A stretch of 64,000 nucleotides of DNA from Serratia fonticola. Its GTDB lineage: Bacteria; Pseudomonadota; Gammaproteobacteria; Enterobacterales; Enterobacteriaceae. Location of the stretch: NCBI RefSeq assembly GCF_001006005.1, contig NZ_CP011254.1, positions 3,348,001 to 3,412,000 of the forward strand. Reading direction: 5' to 3'. Shown here one piece after another: positions 43,597-53,269 of this stretch. A program made the translations under genes and the position numbers. Position 1 is the stretch's first letter. Every line of letters begins with the position of its first letter. The notes beneath the pieces were generated by a model. It was not told where the DNA came from. It searched no databases and saw nothing but the letters and a program-made list of their open reading frames with translations.

Positions 43597-44991
43597 TCAG
43601 GCCTTACTACCTTTCCCAACGCGGCCCCAGACCATCTCGCCCTTATGGAACGTGGCGGTTCTTGGGGAAATACGCGCTACCGCTTCGGCGGAGCAGGAGG
43701 CATCTACCAGCACAAAACTGGCATCGTCCTGGGCTTTCGGCCATACGCGTTCACCCTTATCATTCAGCGGCAAGACATCACCGGTGGCGAGCGCCAACGA
43801 ACGTGACAGGGTTCCCTCATTCGGGCGGACGTAAAGCTGAGCGTAAAGGTTGGCTTTCTCCAACATGTCGCCCAAACCATACGGCGACCAGTGGTCGATC
43901 ACGCTGTCGGTGCCGGTCATCAAAAACACGCCTTTTTCACGCAGTTGGCTGAGCGGCATGTGCATAGTGCCAATAGGCACCGTGGTGGCAATGGTGATCT
44001 GCTGTGCTGCCATACGGGTAGCAATCTCATCCACCTGCTGTTCATTCATCATTGCCAGCGCAAAGGCGTGGCTAATGGTCAGCTTGCCCTTTAACTGTGG
44101 CGTTTTCTCAACGGTTGCCACCATGTAATTCACCGCCGCAATGCCTGCCGGGCTGGTTTCGTGCAGGTGGATGTCCACCCCTTTGTTATAATCCAGTGCG
44201 ATCTGGAACATGCTATCGAGCGACTTTTCCATGGCGCCATCGACATTGGTTGGATCCAGCCCACCAACGTAGTGCGCTCCTGCCTGCATTGCCTCACGCA
44301 TCAGCGGCTCTGATTTCGAATACAGCAAGCCATGCTGTGGGAACGCGACAATTTCGCAGTCAAAACCGGATTTGCAGCGAGCCAACACTTCTTGCAGATT
44401 CTCCAGGTTTTTCAGGCCGGAGGTCGGCTCAACGTTGCAATGGCTGCGAGCGGTGGTGGAACCGTAGGACTGAATCAGATCGATCAGCTTTTCGGCCCGC
44501 TCTTGGGTGTAAGGTTGCAGTTCCGGCAACAGCTTCTGCTCCAGCCGAATCATATCTTTGATGGTGGTGCCCGCTGGGCGATTCAGCGAACGCCATGGGC
44601 CGCCGTAAAAAGTTTTGTCCAGATGGATGTGCATATCACGCATGGCGGGCAGCATCAGTTTGCCGCCAGCGTCGTAGACCGGCAGCGTACTGTCCGCATG
44701 CTGGCGGTTATCGCGCAACGCAACGATCTTGCCCTGGTTGATCTCCAGCGTTTTCAGTTCGGTGCGGGTGCTGACCGGGGTTGCCCCGTCAAACTCAAAA
44801 CCCGCCTCTAGCAGCACGTTATCCAGATAATAGTGCGGGTCGGTAATTTTCATGCGCTGGTCTGCCTCACAGTTCGTGGTTGCCGGGTTAGCAGCATAAC
44901 CGACGGAGGAGGTTGCGCCCAATAGTGCGCAGGCCGCAGCTACTTTGCCACTATGGCTTAAAAACTCACGGCGGCTTTTGTTCTCATTCAT
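43597..44991 (-). CDS. Tat-exported amidohydrolase, cytosine-deaminase-like
   Basis: 464 aa from the ATG at 44991. The N-terminus carries a twin-arginine signal (SRREFLSHSGKVAAACALLG). The amidohydrolase barrel has metal ligands in MHIHLDKTF, GVDIHLHETSPAG, TISHAFALAM and MTGTDSVIDHWSPYG, close in layout to CodA-type cytosine deaminases. Export of such an enzyme is unusual. It is the last gene of the operon, 13 nt after carbamate kinase. Substrate unknown; likely a cyclic or acyclic ureide, pyrimidine or related amine. Confidence 0.8.
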   Translation of the reverse strand: MNENKSRREFLSHSGKVAAACALLGATSSVGYAANPATTNCEADQRMKITDPHYYLDNVLLEAGFEFDGATPVSTRTELKTLEINQGKIVALRDNRQHADSTLPVYDAGGKLMLPAMRDMHIHLDKTFYGGPWRSLNRPAGTTIKDMIRLEQKLLPELQPYTQERAEKLIDLIQSYGSTTARSHCNVEPTSGLKNLENLQEVLARCKSGFDCEIVAFPQHGLLYSKSEPLMREAMQAGAHYVGGLDPTNVDGAMEKSLDSMFQIALDYNKGVDIHLHETSPAGIAAVNYMVATVEKTPQLKGKLTISHAFALAMMNEQQVDEIATRMAAQQITIATTVPIGTMHMPLSQLREKGVFLMTGTDSVIDHWSPYGLGDMLEKANLYAQLYVRPNEGTLSRSLALATGDVLPLNDKGERVWPKAQDDASFVLVDASCSAEAVARISPRTATFHKGEMVWGRVGKGSKA

Positions 44992-45004
44992 CTGTTGTTG
45001 CCTC

Positions 45005-45955
45005 TCAGAGGTTAACGATATGGGTGCCCGTTTCACCGCGCAGTGCGGCGGGGAGGCAATCCGGCGAGGTGATGACGACGCGTTTGCCGCCATCGCGTAA
45101 GAACGCCAGGCTGGCGACGATCTTCGGCAGCATGCTGCCAGCAGGGAAGTGGCCTTCTGCCATATAGCGGGTCATTTCGGCCACGTTCACCTGGCCTAAC
45201 GCTTGCTGATTCGGTTTGCCAAAGTGAATGCACACTTTCTCTACGCCAGTGGTGATCACCAGTACGTCGGCACGGATTTCCCTGGCGAGCAGGGCAGTGG
45301 ACAGATCTTTATCGATCACCGCATCGACGCTTTGGTAATCCCCTTGTGAATTACGCGCTACAGGGATGCCACCGCCGCCTGCTCCGATCACCACAAACCC
45401 CTGTTGCGTGAGTGCCTTGATTGCGTCGGCCTCCACGATCCTGATGGGTTCCGGTGAGGCGACCACCCGGCGATAGCCGCGCCCGGAGTCTTCTACAAAA
45501 CGCCAGGTGGGGTATTGCTGCAATAACGCATCGCGCTGTTGTTCGCTAAAGAAAGCGCCGATCGGTTTGGTGGGGTTGGTGAAACCGGGATCCTGTTTAT
45601 CCACTTCAACCTGCGTGATGACGGTTACCGCTTTCTGCCCGCCATGCTGTGCCAGGCGGTTATTGAGTGCCTGCTGAATGAGATAGCCGATACCGCCTTG
45701 GGTATCCGCCACGCAGTTGGCCAGCGGGGTCAGCGGCAGGCCTTCATGTTCGTGGGCCACTTCGGCACGGCGCAATTCCAGCCCCACCTGCGGGCCGTTG
45801 CCGTGGGTGAGGACGATGTGGTAATCCGATGCCAGCATTTCCAGCACCGAGTCTGCGACCTTTTTCACCGCCTCGGCCTGATGTTCCACTGTCTGGCTGG
45901 CGTTGTCTTTGATAATGCTGTTGCCACCAATGGCGACGACGACGAGTTCTTTCAT
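45005..45955 (-). CDS. Carbamate kinase (ArcC/AllK-like)
   Basis: 316 aa. Amino acid kinase fold with VVAIGGNSIIKDN at the start, HGNGPQVGLELRR, GAGGGGIPVARN and a DKDLSTALLA motif. It makes ATP and CO2/NH3 from carbamoyl phosphate. In the allantoin pathway this follows the FdrA/AllF-AllG-AllH transcarbamylase, whose homologues lie upstream in this operon. A 220-bp repeat separates it from the permease gene. Confidence 0.92.
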   Translation of the reverse strand: MKELVVVAIGGNSIIKDNASQTVEHQAEAVKKVADSVLEMLASDYHIVLTHGNGPQVGLELRRAEVAHEHEGLPLTPLANCVADTQGGIGYLIQQALNNRLAQHGGQKAVTVITQVEVDKQDPGFTNPTKPIGAFFSEQQRDALLQQYPTWRFVEDSGRGYRRVVASPEPIRIVEADAIKALTQQGFVVIGAGGGGIPVARNSQGDYQSVDAVIDKDLSTALLAREIRADVLVITTGVEKVCIHFGKPNQQALGQVNVAEMTRYMAEGHFPAGSMLPKIVASLAFLRDGGKRVVITSPDCLPAALRGETGTHIVNL

Positions 45956-46008
45956 CTGGGTTTTCCGATTAAAAAGGCCGTTTAAATAGGGGCGGGAGCT
46001 GGTGATTG

Positions 46009-46228
46009 CCCCTCACCCTAACCCTCTCCCACAGGGAGAGGGAACCGATCGAGTTCGTTGATTTTTCTGCGTAATAACTCATCCACCTTGTTTTTTCACC
46101 CAACTGAGTCCGTTGATTTTTCCGTGTGATACCCTCCTTTTATTACTCCTTACTTTCCGAAGCTGCACGGGCTTGCCATGCGCTCGGGGCAGCTCCCTCT
46201 CCCTGTGGGAGAGGGTTGGGGTGAGGGG
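46009..46228. repeat. 220-bp element with long terminal inverted repeats
   Basis: It begins CCCCTCACCCTAACCCTCTC and ends with the near-perfect reverse complement (GGTTGGGGTGAGGGG); each end also forms its own CCCTCTCCC-type hairpin. It fills the gap between the carbamate kinase and permease genes, stopping exactly at the permease stop codon. The same family occurs at 52723 and 62752. No ORF. Confidence 0.85.
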
Positions 46229-47779
46229 TCAGGCGGTCTTGGTTGGCTCCTGAACTGCGGCGGCCACCGTTTCACGGCTATCGAGAAAATGTTTCAGCAC
46301 AAACATGGCCGCCATCATCAGGTAAGCCAGCGTGAACAGCAACGAGCTTCCCTCGGCAAAGCCCACGGCTGGCGCATGGATCACGCCGAACAGCGCCAGC
46401 AGTGCGCCGGTTGCCGCCGCCACCGCACCACGCAGCGGTTTGTTGATGATGGCGAAAATCGCGACACATCCCCACAGCATACTGGCCAGCGGCGCACCGC
46501 TACCCAAATGCACCAGCCCCTGGTAATACACGCCTTTGCTATGCAGCAACTCTGCGCCCAGCTTGGCTCCCGAGGTGCCCGCCGCCCCCAGCACGCTGTT
46601 GACCATGGTTAATCCCCAGTTGGCGATCCACGGGAACAGGCAGATGAAGATCACCGGGACCTCGATCTTCGGCGTTTCCCTCACCACCTGGTTGGCGGTG
46701 ACCACGCCGATAAATACCAGGATTGGCACGATCGCCGTCATCGGGATCACGGCCAGCATAAAGGCACCCAGCCCGAACAGCGGTACCAGGAACATTGTCA
46801 CGCCGGAAGCCAAGGTGTAACCGATACTGGCGCCCATCGCTTTCCAACCGGCGTGGCCCACATATACGGTCACCGGGAACGGGTTACCCAGCAGGCAGCC
46901 GAACATGGAGGAAAGGCCGTTGGCCATCATCACTTTGCGGGTGTTGTATTCATCCCCGGCGGCGTGCGCACTCTCGATGTTCTCCAGGTCAAAGATGTAG
47001 TTCGCCAGCCCCAGCGGAACGGCAGAGGCCAGATACGGCAGCGCGTGCGGCAGGCCCTGCATAAAGCTATCGACATGGAACCCTGGCGGGTTAAAGCCAA
47101 AGGAAGACATCGAGGCTTTAATCGCATCCGGGCTTTGCAGGCCGGAGATCCACGCCAGCGCGGTACCGGCGATCAACAGCAGCAAACCGGTCGGAATGCG
47201 GGCGAATATAGGCTTTTTGCCAAACCAGTTGATAAAGATCAGCAGCAGCACGATGAACGAAACGGTCGGAGCTTCGAACGCTTGCAGCATCGGGTTCATC
47301 GCCAGCAGCAACAGCCCCAGGCCGGAAAGGCAAGAAAGCAGCACGGTGCGCGGGATCATCTTGCGGATGGTTTCGCCGAGGAATGAGCCGCCCACCAGGA
47401 TCAGTGCTTCAACAAAGCACCACACCAGGCCGATCGAAATGGCAAAGTCCGCATCGCCGGTGGACTGATAAACCGGCATCAGCACCAGGAAGGTCACGGT
47501 AAAAATGGAAGGTGCGCTCGGGCCGGAAGGCAGCGCGGTCACATCGCTCCGCCCGGTCTGGCGAGCCATTTGCAGGCCGAACCAGGTGTAACAGATGCTG
47601 GCCATCATCACGGCCAGGCCAAAGGCCGGGGCTATGCGTCCGTAGACAATCTCTTTGGGGATACCCACCACGAAGATGAGTAACCCCATCATGGTGAGCA
47701 GGTTGGTCAGGTTATTGGTCATCAGCCCGAAGTAGGCTGCCCAGTCACCGCGTTTCCACTCTAATTTCATTTTGTTCAT
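46229..47779 (-). CDS. Purine/pyrimidine-type permease (NCS2/AzgA-like)
   Basis: 516 aa with about 13 membrane segments. The N-terminus (KRGDWAAYFGLMTNNLTNLL) and the motif LPSGPSAPSIFTVTFLV, plus PFPVTVYVGHAGWKAMGA, fit the nucleobase:cation symporter superfamily, nearest the AzgA-type branch, but with differences from known xanthine or adenine carriers. Inferred to import the substrate for the transcarbamylase or the product of the exported amidohydrolase. Lies 121 nt after the DUF1116 gene. Confidence 0.78.
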   Translation of the reverse strand: MNKMKLEWKRGDWAAYFGLMTNNLTNLLTMMGLLIFVVGIPKEIVYGRIAPAFGLAVMMASICYTWFGLQMARQTGRSDVTALPSGPSAPSIFTVTFLVLMPVYQSTGDADFAISIGLVWCFVEALILVGGSFLGETIRKMIPRTVLLSCLSGLGLLLLAMNPMLQAFEAPTVSFIVLLLIFINWFGKKPIFARIPTGLLLLIAGTALAWISGLQSPDAIKASMSSFGFNPPGFHVDSFMQGLPHALPYLASAVPLGLANYIFDLENIESAHAAGDEYNTRKVMMANGLSSMFGCLLGNPFPVTVYVGHAGWKAMGASIGYTLASGVTMFLVPLFGLGAFMLAVIPMTAIVPILVFIGVVTANQVVRETPKIEVPVIFICLFPWIANWGLTMVNSVLGAAGTSGAKLGAELLHSKGVYYQGLVHLGSGAPLASMLWGCVAIFAIINKPLRGAVAAATGALLALFGVIHAPAVGFAEGSSLLFTLAYLMMAAMFVLKHFLDSRETVAAAVQEPTKTA

Positions 47780-47900
47780 GGAAAATCCTTCACAGGTCGT
47801 TTAACAACTCTCGACGATCCACGGGATCGCCATTGGTCCTGCAGGTGAACAACTCTCTGGTGTCAGGTGGGGCTAACGCTGGGTTAGCCCCGTTATTTTT

Positions 47901-49319
47901 TTATTGGCAGTAGTGGTCGCGATAACTCAGTATTGCTTTCTCAAAACAGGTGAACGGCGGGTGCACAATCCCGGCACCGATCATGCCGATCCCTGCATCC
48001 TTATGGGCGATGGCGGTGTTGATCACCGGCAGGATGCCGCTGCTGCCGACCTTGGTAATATCGATCGCCGTTGGGATCCCCATAAACGACAGCAGGGGAA
48101 TGGTGACGTTGGGGTTTTCGCCCAGGGTGATTTCACGCATCTGGCGCGAGAAATCAATCGCTTCATCCACCGTGCCCCCTACCAGTGCGACGATGGCCGG
48201 AGCGGTCGCCATGGCAAAACCACCAATGCCGTAGGTTTCGGTGATGGCGCTGTCGCCGATATCCAGCCCCGAGTCTTCAGGTTTATAACCTGCAAACATC
48301 GGGCCGATAACCTGCTGTGCCGGGCCGGTAAACCACTGGCCCGGTAGCCCGCTGATGCGCAGACCAAACTCAACGCCGTTACGTGCCATGGTGGTAACCA
48401 CGGTGCTGTACTCAATACCGTGCGCCGCATCCATTGCCGCTTTACACATTGCCATCCAGGTTGGGCCGGAGAAGTAATCGCTGCTGGCGACAAAGTCGAA
48501 GACCTCGCGCTGCTGTTCAACCGGGTAGCCCGCCTGGATAATCCACGGCGTCAGCGCCTGGATCAGCAGCGTAGTGCCCGCATTGTTGCGGTTGTGGCAC
48601 TCGTCACCCATATGCAGCGCCTGTGCCAGCATCAGCCGCAAGTCGATCTCACCGGCCAGCTTCATCGCATCGCGCAGCATCGGGCCTTGCACATCGCGCA
48701 TCCAGTTCAGTCGGTCGATCACGCTCTGGTCATTGGCCCCCATGCGCAGGATCTTCGCCATCTGCTCGCTCATATTGGTATAAGCGCGGTTGCCGTAGGT
48801 TTTATTTTCGACGATATGCATAAACATTGATGCAGAAGTCACGCCCGCCATCGAGCCAACGCAGTCGTGTTCATGGCACGGCGAGAAGATGATTTCCCCG
48901 GAGGCTGCCAATTCTGCGGCTTCGTCGAGGTTGGCCGCCAGTCCTTCAAACACCAGCGCACCGGTGACCGCGCCCTTCATCCCACCGCACATCTTCTGCC
49001 AGGTGATCGGTGGGCCTGCATGTAAAATGGTGTTGCGCGTCATACCTGGGACGACGTTGATCGCCTGGTCATAACCTACCAGCACCGGATGCGACTGAAT
49101 AATGCGTTCCAGCGCCAGTTTGTTGGCGGCAGCCACTTTCTCGGCAAGCGCGGGGGAGGCAATCTGATCGAGGGCCTCAACCACCGCCATATTACCTTGG
49201 CCCGGCGGAGTCCAATCGAGCTGGGTCACTGGCACATGCTGTTTTTTCAGGTCATCACTGAACATGGCGATACCGACGTTAATCACGTTCAGCGGTTGGT
49301 TAAATAACGAGTGGCTCAT
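47901..49319 (-). CDS. DUF1116 protein, AllG (YlbE)-like oxamate carbamoyltransferase subunit
   Basis: 472 aa. DUF1116 features: LDWTPPGQGNMAVVEALDQI, AGPPITWQKMCGGMKGAVTG, FSPCHEHDCVGSMAGVTSAS, GNRAYTNMSEQMAKILRMGA and HMGDECHNRNNAG. E. coli AllG acts with AllF and AllH as oxamic transcarbamylase, making carbamoyl phosphate. The start overlaps the FdrA stop by one base (TGATG), showing translational coupling. Confidence 0.85.
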   Translation of the reverse strand: MSHSLFNQPLNVINVGIAMFSDDLKKQHVPVTQLDWTPPGQGNMAVVEALDQIASPALAEKVAAANKLALERIIQSHPVLVGYDQAINVVPGMTRNTILHAGPPITWQKMCGGMKGAVTGALVFEGLAANLDEAAELAASGEIIFSPCHEHDCVGSMAGVTSASMFMHIVENKTYGNRAYTNMSEQMAKILRMGANDQSVIDRLNWMRDVQGPMLRDAMKLAGEIDLRLMLAQALHMGDECHNRNNAGTTLLIQALTPWIIQAGYPVEQQREVFDFVASSDYFSGPTWMAMCKAAMDAAHGIEYSTVVTTMARNGVEFGLRISGLPGQWFTGPAQQVIGPMFAGYKPEDSGLDIGDSAITETYGIGGFAMATAPAIVALVGGTVDEAIDFSRQMREITLGENPNVTIPLLSFMGIPTAIDITKVGSSGILPVINTAIAHKDAGIGMIGAGIVHPPFTCFEKAILSYRDHYCQ

Positions 49320-50866
49320 CAGGCTTTCCCTCCTTTACAGACAAATTCACGCGCCAGCAATCCGGTATTGGTGCTGCTGCTCGCCCAGATCACGCCCGCA
49401 TCGGTGAGCATCTGGCACTGCTGCTGTAGCGACGGCGTATCGAGATCGGTGCCCAGCACATAGCCAAGGATCTCCAACGGTCGGCTCTCGCTGGCCGCAA
49501 TGGCTTTGGCCTCTGTGATCGCCTCGATCATTACGCCCACCGGATCTTCGTGAGAGCCAAAGCCCAGCACGAAGTCCATCACGATCACGCCAACTTCTGG
49601 GTCGCGCGCTTCCTGCAACAGACGTTGGATGCGGTTGGTCGGGTCGATCATCGGGTGTGGTTTGCCATTGGTGAAGTCGTCATCGCCAAAGTCGAGGAAG
49701 GTGTGTGCCACACTGCGGTTAAGGTCTTGCAGGCGCATGGCCGGGTCGGGTTGAATATTGCTGTAGACATCGTCGTATTTTTCCAGTGCGGCAAACATCG
49801 CTTCGTCGCACAGGGTGCCGCCACAGAACAGGCCACGAATGTATTTTTGCTGCGGCGTCAGCTTGGCACGGACTTCTTCAATCAGCGGCCAGTTGAGTGG
49901 ATGCAGGTCGAGGGACTCTTCTTTGATGCCGGTAAGCAGCACGGCCTTTAACGCTGCCTGCTTGGTTGCACGCGCAAACTGTAACCCTGGCTCATCGGCT
50001 GGTGGCTCATTGCGCCCAAGGAAGCAAACCACTACGGGTTTACGGCAGGCACGGGCGCGCTCGAGCACGGTGTGTGCCACGGCTGGGGCAGGGGGTTTGG
50101 AGACCAGTACAATCACCTCTGTACCGTTGTCGTTCTCTAGCATCTCTATCGCATCCAGCATCATCCGGCCGCCGATCTTTTCACTCAGATCGCGCCCGCC
50201 GGTGCCAATCAGCTGCGAAATGCCGCCGCCAAACTCATGGATACGTACGCTCAGCTCCTGGCTACCGGTGCCGGATGCGCCGATAATACCGATGTTGCCA
50301 CGGCGAACCGCGTTACCAAAACACAGGGCGGTGCCATTAATAATGGCGGTGCCGCAGTCTGGCCCCATCATCAGCAGGCCTTTTTCATGCGCCAACTGTT
50401 TCAGCGCCAATTCGTCCTCGATGGAGACGTTATCGGAGAACAGCATTACGTTGAGATCGTTTTCCAGCGCTTGACGAGCTTCACGTGCCGCGTACAACCC
50501 GTTGACCGAGATCACCGCGAGGTTGCTCTCCGGGATATGCGTTTTCGCACTGGCGAGGGTGGCGTAGCGCGCTTCGTGGCGGCCACCTTTATCTTTGTGG
50601 GTGAACAAGGCTTCGATCGCTTGCAGGGTTGCCTCATTAGCTTCATCGCTGGCGCCCTTAATCACGATCATCAGATCGCCGTTTTTGGCGGCTTCCAGCT
50701 CTGGGGTTAACAAGCCCAGATTCTCCAGCACCCCTTTGTTCATCTCCGTGGCCATGGCCACAAACGCTTGTTCAACGCCTTCAAGTTTGTTCGCTTTAGT
50801 GGAAATAGACATCAGCGAAACAGAGTCAAACCAGGTGTTGTTTTTTACCACTATCCTGATGGACAT
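49319..50866 (-). CDS. fdrA: FdrA/AllF-like protein (acyl-CoA synthetase fold)
   Basis: 515 aa from the ATG at 50866 (MSIRIVVKNNTWFDSV). It contains a CoA-ligase-like nucleotide fold (NIGIIGASGTGSQELSVRIH, ISQLIGTGGRDLSEKIGG) and a second one (VIVMDFVLGFGSHEDPVGVM). FdrA is the AllF subunit of the oxamate carbamoyltransferase. Its start lies inside the end of the DUF2877 gene (41-nt overlap). Confidence 0.9.
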   Translation of the reverse strand: MSIRIVVKNNTWFDSVSLMSISTKANKLEGVEQAFVAMATEMNKGVLENLGLLTPELEAAKNGDLMIVIKGASDEANEATLQAIEALFTHKDKGGRHEARYATLASAKTHIPESNLAVISVNGLYAAREARQALENDLNVMLFSDNVSIEDELALKQLAHEKGLLMMGPDCGTAIINGTALCFGNAVRRGNIGIIGASGTGSQELSVRIHEFGGGISQLIGTGGRDLSEKIGGRMMLDAIEMLENDNGTEVIVLVSKPPAPAVAHTVLERARACRKPVVVCFLGRNEPPADEPGLQFARATKQAALKAVLLTGIKEESLDLHPLNWPLIEEVRAKLTPQQKYIRGLFCGGTLCDEAMFAALEKYDDVYSNIQPDPAMRLQDLNRSVAHTFLDFGDDDFTNGKPHPMIDPTNRIQRLLQEARDPEVGVIVMDFVLGFGSHEDPVGVMIEAITEAKAIAASESRPLEILGYVLGTDLDTPSLQQQCQMLTDAGVIWASSSTNTGLLAREFVCKGGKA

Positions 50867-51746
50867 ATTTTTCTCCAAAATATGAGGTCAAGAGGCAGGC
50901 ATCGGCCATGCCATACAGCATGTCGCAACCCGAACTTGAACCAATCTGTTTAATCTTGTTAATGGTATCGATAATAAGGTGACGATCGTCGTGTATTAAT
51001 TTTTCTAACAGGTGACTTATCACCTGTCGGTAACGCTGATTGATTGCCGCCTCTAAGGTAATAGCGCTTAGCAGCGTGGTTTTATGTTGTGCTTTTTCCA
51101 GCACCGCCAGAAAAACCTCGCGATACTTTTGTGCCGGATGACCGGGCAACAGTAATATAGAGCAAAGCCCAACCAGATAATCATCCCCAGAAGGCGTCAG
51201 GCCAATTCCCAAACCAATGAGGGAATGTAAGGCCTCGTCGGGATCTTCATCGCGCCGTATAGCCAGAAATAACGCATCACGATGCAGTTGTAATAACCTG
51301 GCCATTTCCCGATAAAATATATTATCGCCACGGTAATTAAACAGCGAATTACCGGATGAAGCCTGTTGATTAATGCATTCTCCCCATTGTAACCAGTCAA
51401 TAGATGCCCGGTTTTTATCGGTTAAATACAGGTCAGGTTGCTGCCATATATCGCAGTGGGAAAAATCAACCCAACAATGTTTACCTATTTCAATGCCGCC
51501 CTGAGAGAACTCGACGCGATCTCCTGGGCTAAATATCTGGTCACAGTGCCTGAGCGCTATGCGGCAACTATTGGGGGCGTTATCGTACTCGTCGCTTAAT
51601 AACGTGTAGAGCATGTTCTGCTCGGGGACGAACAGGTTTACCGCGCGGGAAAAAACCTGTTCGACCTGCCCACTTAGCCTCTGGCGGGGGAACGCCACCT
51701 CCGCCGATAACGCTGTAATGCACTGCCGTTGCGGCTGTGCGATGGC
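50826..51746 (-). CDS. DUF2877 protein, AllH (YlbF)-like; start region possibly frameshifted
   Basis: 290 aa from a GTG at 51698, but that GTG has no spaced ribosome-binding site and the coding frame stays open upstream to 51746 (AIAQPQRQCITALSAEVAFP). A well-placed ATG at 51748, 10 nt after the ankyrin stop and behind GAGGAG, is out of frame by one base; in its own frame it stops after 24 codons. A single missing G after ATG would restore one continuous protein of about 307 aa. DUF2877 features include LIGLGIGLTPSGDDYLVGLC. AllH is the third oxamate carbamoyltransferase subunit. Confidence 0.8.
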   Translation of the reverse strand, partial: AIAQPQRQCITALSAEVAFPRQRLSGQVEQVFSRAVNLFVPEQNMLYTLLSDEYDNAPNSCRIALRHCDQIFSPGDRVEFSQGGIEIGKHCWVDFSHCDIWQQPDLYLTDKNRASIDWLQWGECINQQASSGNSLFNYRGDNIFYREMARLLQLHRDALFLAIRRDEDPDEALHSLIGLGIGLTPSGDDYLVGLCSILLLPGHPAQKYREVFLAVLEKAQHKTTLLSAITLEAAINQRYRQVISHLLEKLIHDDRHLIIDTINKIKQIGSSSGCDMLYGMADACLLTSYFGEKYVHQDSGKKQHLV

Positions 51747-51758
51747 ATTTCTCCTCTG

Positions 51759-52364
51759 TTAAGCGCCGGCGGCAACCAGCAGTTCAGCAATTTCGTGATA
51801 GCCTTTTTCACGGGCCAGCGTCAGAGGCGATTTACCATATTTGTCGGTCATATGTGGATTAGCACCGTGCTCGAGCAGTAATTTGACAATCTCTTGCTGT
51901 TTCGCACCGCCATCATTCAACACTATGGCTTCCAGCAGCGGCGTCCAACCGACAAAGTTGGTGTGATTGACGTTAATTTCGGTACGCGTTAACAATTCAC
52001 GCACAATATCGACGTGGCCTTTTTCACTGGCCGGGGTAATACCTACGCCGCCAAAGCGTGTTAAGCGGTCCAAATCCGGGTTTGCTGGCAATACCAGGCG
52101 TAGCAGCGTTAAATCGTTATTCAGGCAGCTCAGCAGGAAGGGGTTAAAACAGGTCTGATCCTGCTTATCAATATCGGCACCGGCAGCGATTAATAATTCC
52201 ACGCAGTCGTAATGTTTATTCAAGCTGGCAAGCGTAATTGCGGTGCGGCCCTGGCGGTTGGTGGCATTGATATCCGCACCTTCAGTCAGGCAGCTTTTCA
52301 GCGCGTCGCTGTCACCCTTTTCCGCCGCAAAAAGAAACTCTGTGATTAGCGCTTTATCAGACAT
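51759..52364 (-). CDS. Ankyrin-repeat protein
   Basis: 201 aa made almost entirely of about five ankyrin repeats (GADINATNRQGRTAITLASL, YDCVELLIAAGADIDKQD, HVDIVRELLTRTEINVNHTN, IVKLLLEHGANPHMTDKYGK, HEIAELLVAAGA). No signal peptide. It is the first gene of the operon, next to the DUF2877 gene. Probably a protein-binding scaffold for an enzyme of the pathway; its exact part is unknown. Confidence 0.85.
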   Translation of the reverse strand: MSDKALITEFLFAAEKGDSDALKSCLTEGADINATNRQGRTAITLASLNKHYDCVELLIAAGADIDKQDQTCFNPFLLSCLNNDLTLLRLVLPANPDLDRLTRFGGVGITPASEKGHVDIVRELLTRTEINVNHTNFVGWTPLLEAIVLNDGGAKQQEIVKLLLEHGANPHMTDKYGKSPLTLAREKGYHEIAELLVAAGA

Positions 52365-52722
52365 ATTCTAGCTCCCTGTTTTTTTAGTGGGATTGGATGC
52401 TTTCATTGCTACTGAGAATAGCAACAGATGCTGGATAAAAACATCCGCTTAAGAATCATTCATCGCAAAGGGTGTAATTGTTGAAAATAATTCAACAATA
52501 AAGACAAACTGTGCGTCGGCGCAATCTTTCTCTTATGTTTTGCGCCTTTTGCCACGGCAAACGTCTCTGCGGGGAATGGGCTTTCACCTCGCGCCACATC
52601 AGGCTCCAAACTAATAATCAGAAGTGTGATTGTCTTCAAATCAGTTGTGATCGCAGTGTTAAATTTTGTTCAATACTGGTTGCGTGCCATAGGATTTACA
52701 AATACATTCAACAATGCGGCGG
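52365..52722. other. Promoter region of the carbamoyl operon
   Basis: About 358 bp between the ankyrin gene and the repeat array. It should contain the promoter and LysR-binding sites. A run of short inverted AT-rich stretches (TTGTTGAAAATAATTCAACAA, 52479-52499) is a good inverted repeat and a candidate operator. No gene seen. Confidence 0.5.
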
Positions 52723-53266
52723 CCCCTCACCCCAACCCTCTCCCACAGGGAGAGGGAGCTGCCCCGAGTGCATGGCTAGCCTGTGCAGCTTCGGAAAGTG
52801 GGATGCAAAAAGAAGGTGAATGAGGTTTTACGCAAAAAATCAGCAAACTCGATCGGTCCCTTTCCCCGCAGGGAGAGGGAGCTGCCCGGAGTGCGTGGTT
52901 GGACCGTTCAGCTTCGGAAAGTGTGGTGCAAAAAGAAGGTGGATGGGTGATCATCGAAATCGATCTGTTTCCATAGGGAGAGGGAGCTGCCCCGAGTGCA
53001 TGGCGAGCCCGTGCAGCTTCGGAAAGTGGGGTGCAAAAAGAAGGTGGATGAGGTTTTACGCAAAAAATCAGCAAACTCGATCGGTCCCTTTCCCCACAGG
53101 GAGTGCGAGCTGCCCGGAGTGCGTGGTTGGACCGTTCAGCTTCGGAAAGTAGGGAGTGAAAACAAGAAAGGCGAGGTATGTTGTGACCTAGCCAAAGTGA
53201 GTCACGATAATTTCAAACACACTCGATCGGTCCCCTCTCCCTGTGGGAGAGGGTTAGGGTGAGGGG
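52723..53266. repeat. 544-bp nested version of the inverted-repeat element
   Basis: It has the same ends as the 46009 element (CCCCTCACCCCAACCC and GGTTAGGGTGAGGGG). Inside, a unit of about 120 bp (GGGAGAGGGAGCTGCCC, then CAGCTTCGGAAAG, then GCAAAAAGAAGGTG) occurs four times. Units 1 and 3 match each other best, as do 2 and 4, so the array has a higher-order period near 235 bp. The short open frames inside it are not genes. The right end stops 3 nt before the LysR start codon. Confidence 0.85.
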
Positions 53267-53269
53267 TCT

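Noticed and set aside
52511..53262. Several overlapping frames of 65-115 codons on both strands
   Set aside because: Their repeated protein sequence is a by-product of the tandem nucleotide array; the same peptides recur in step with the repeat unit.
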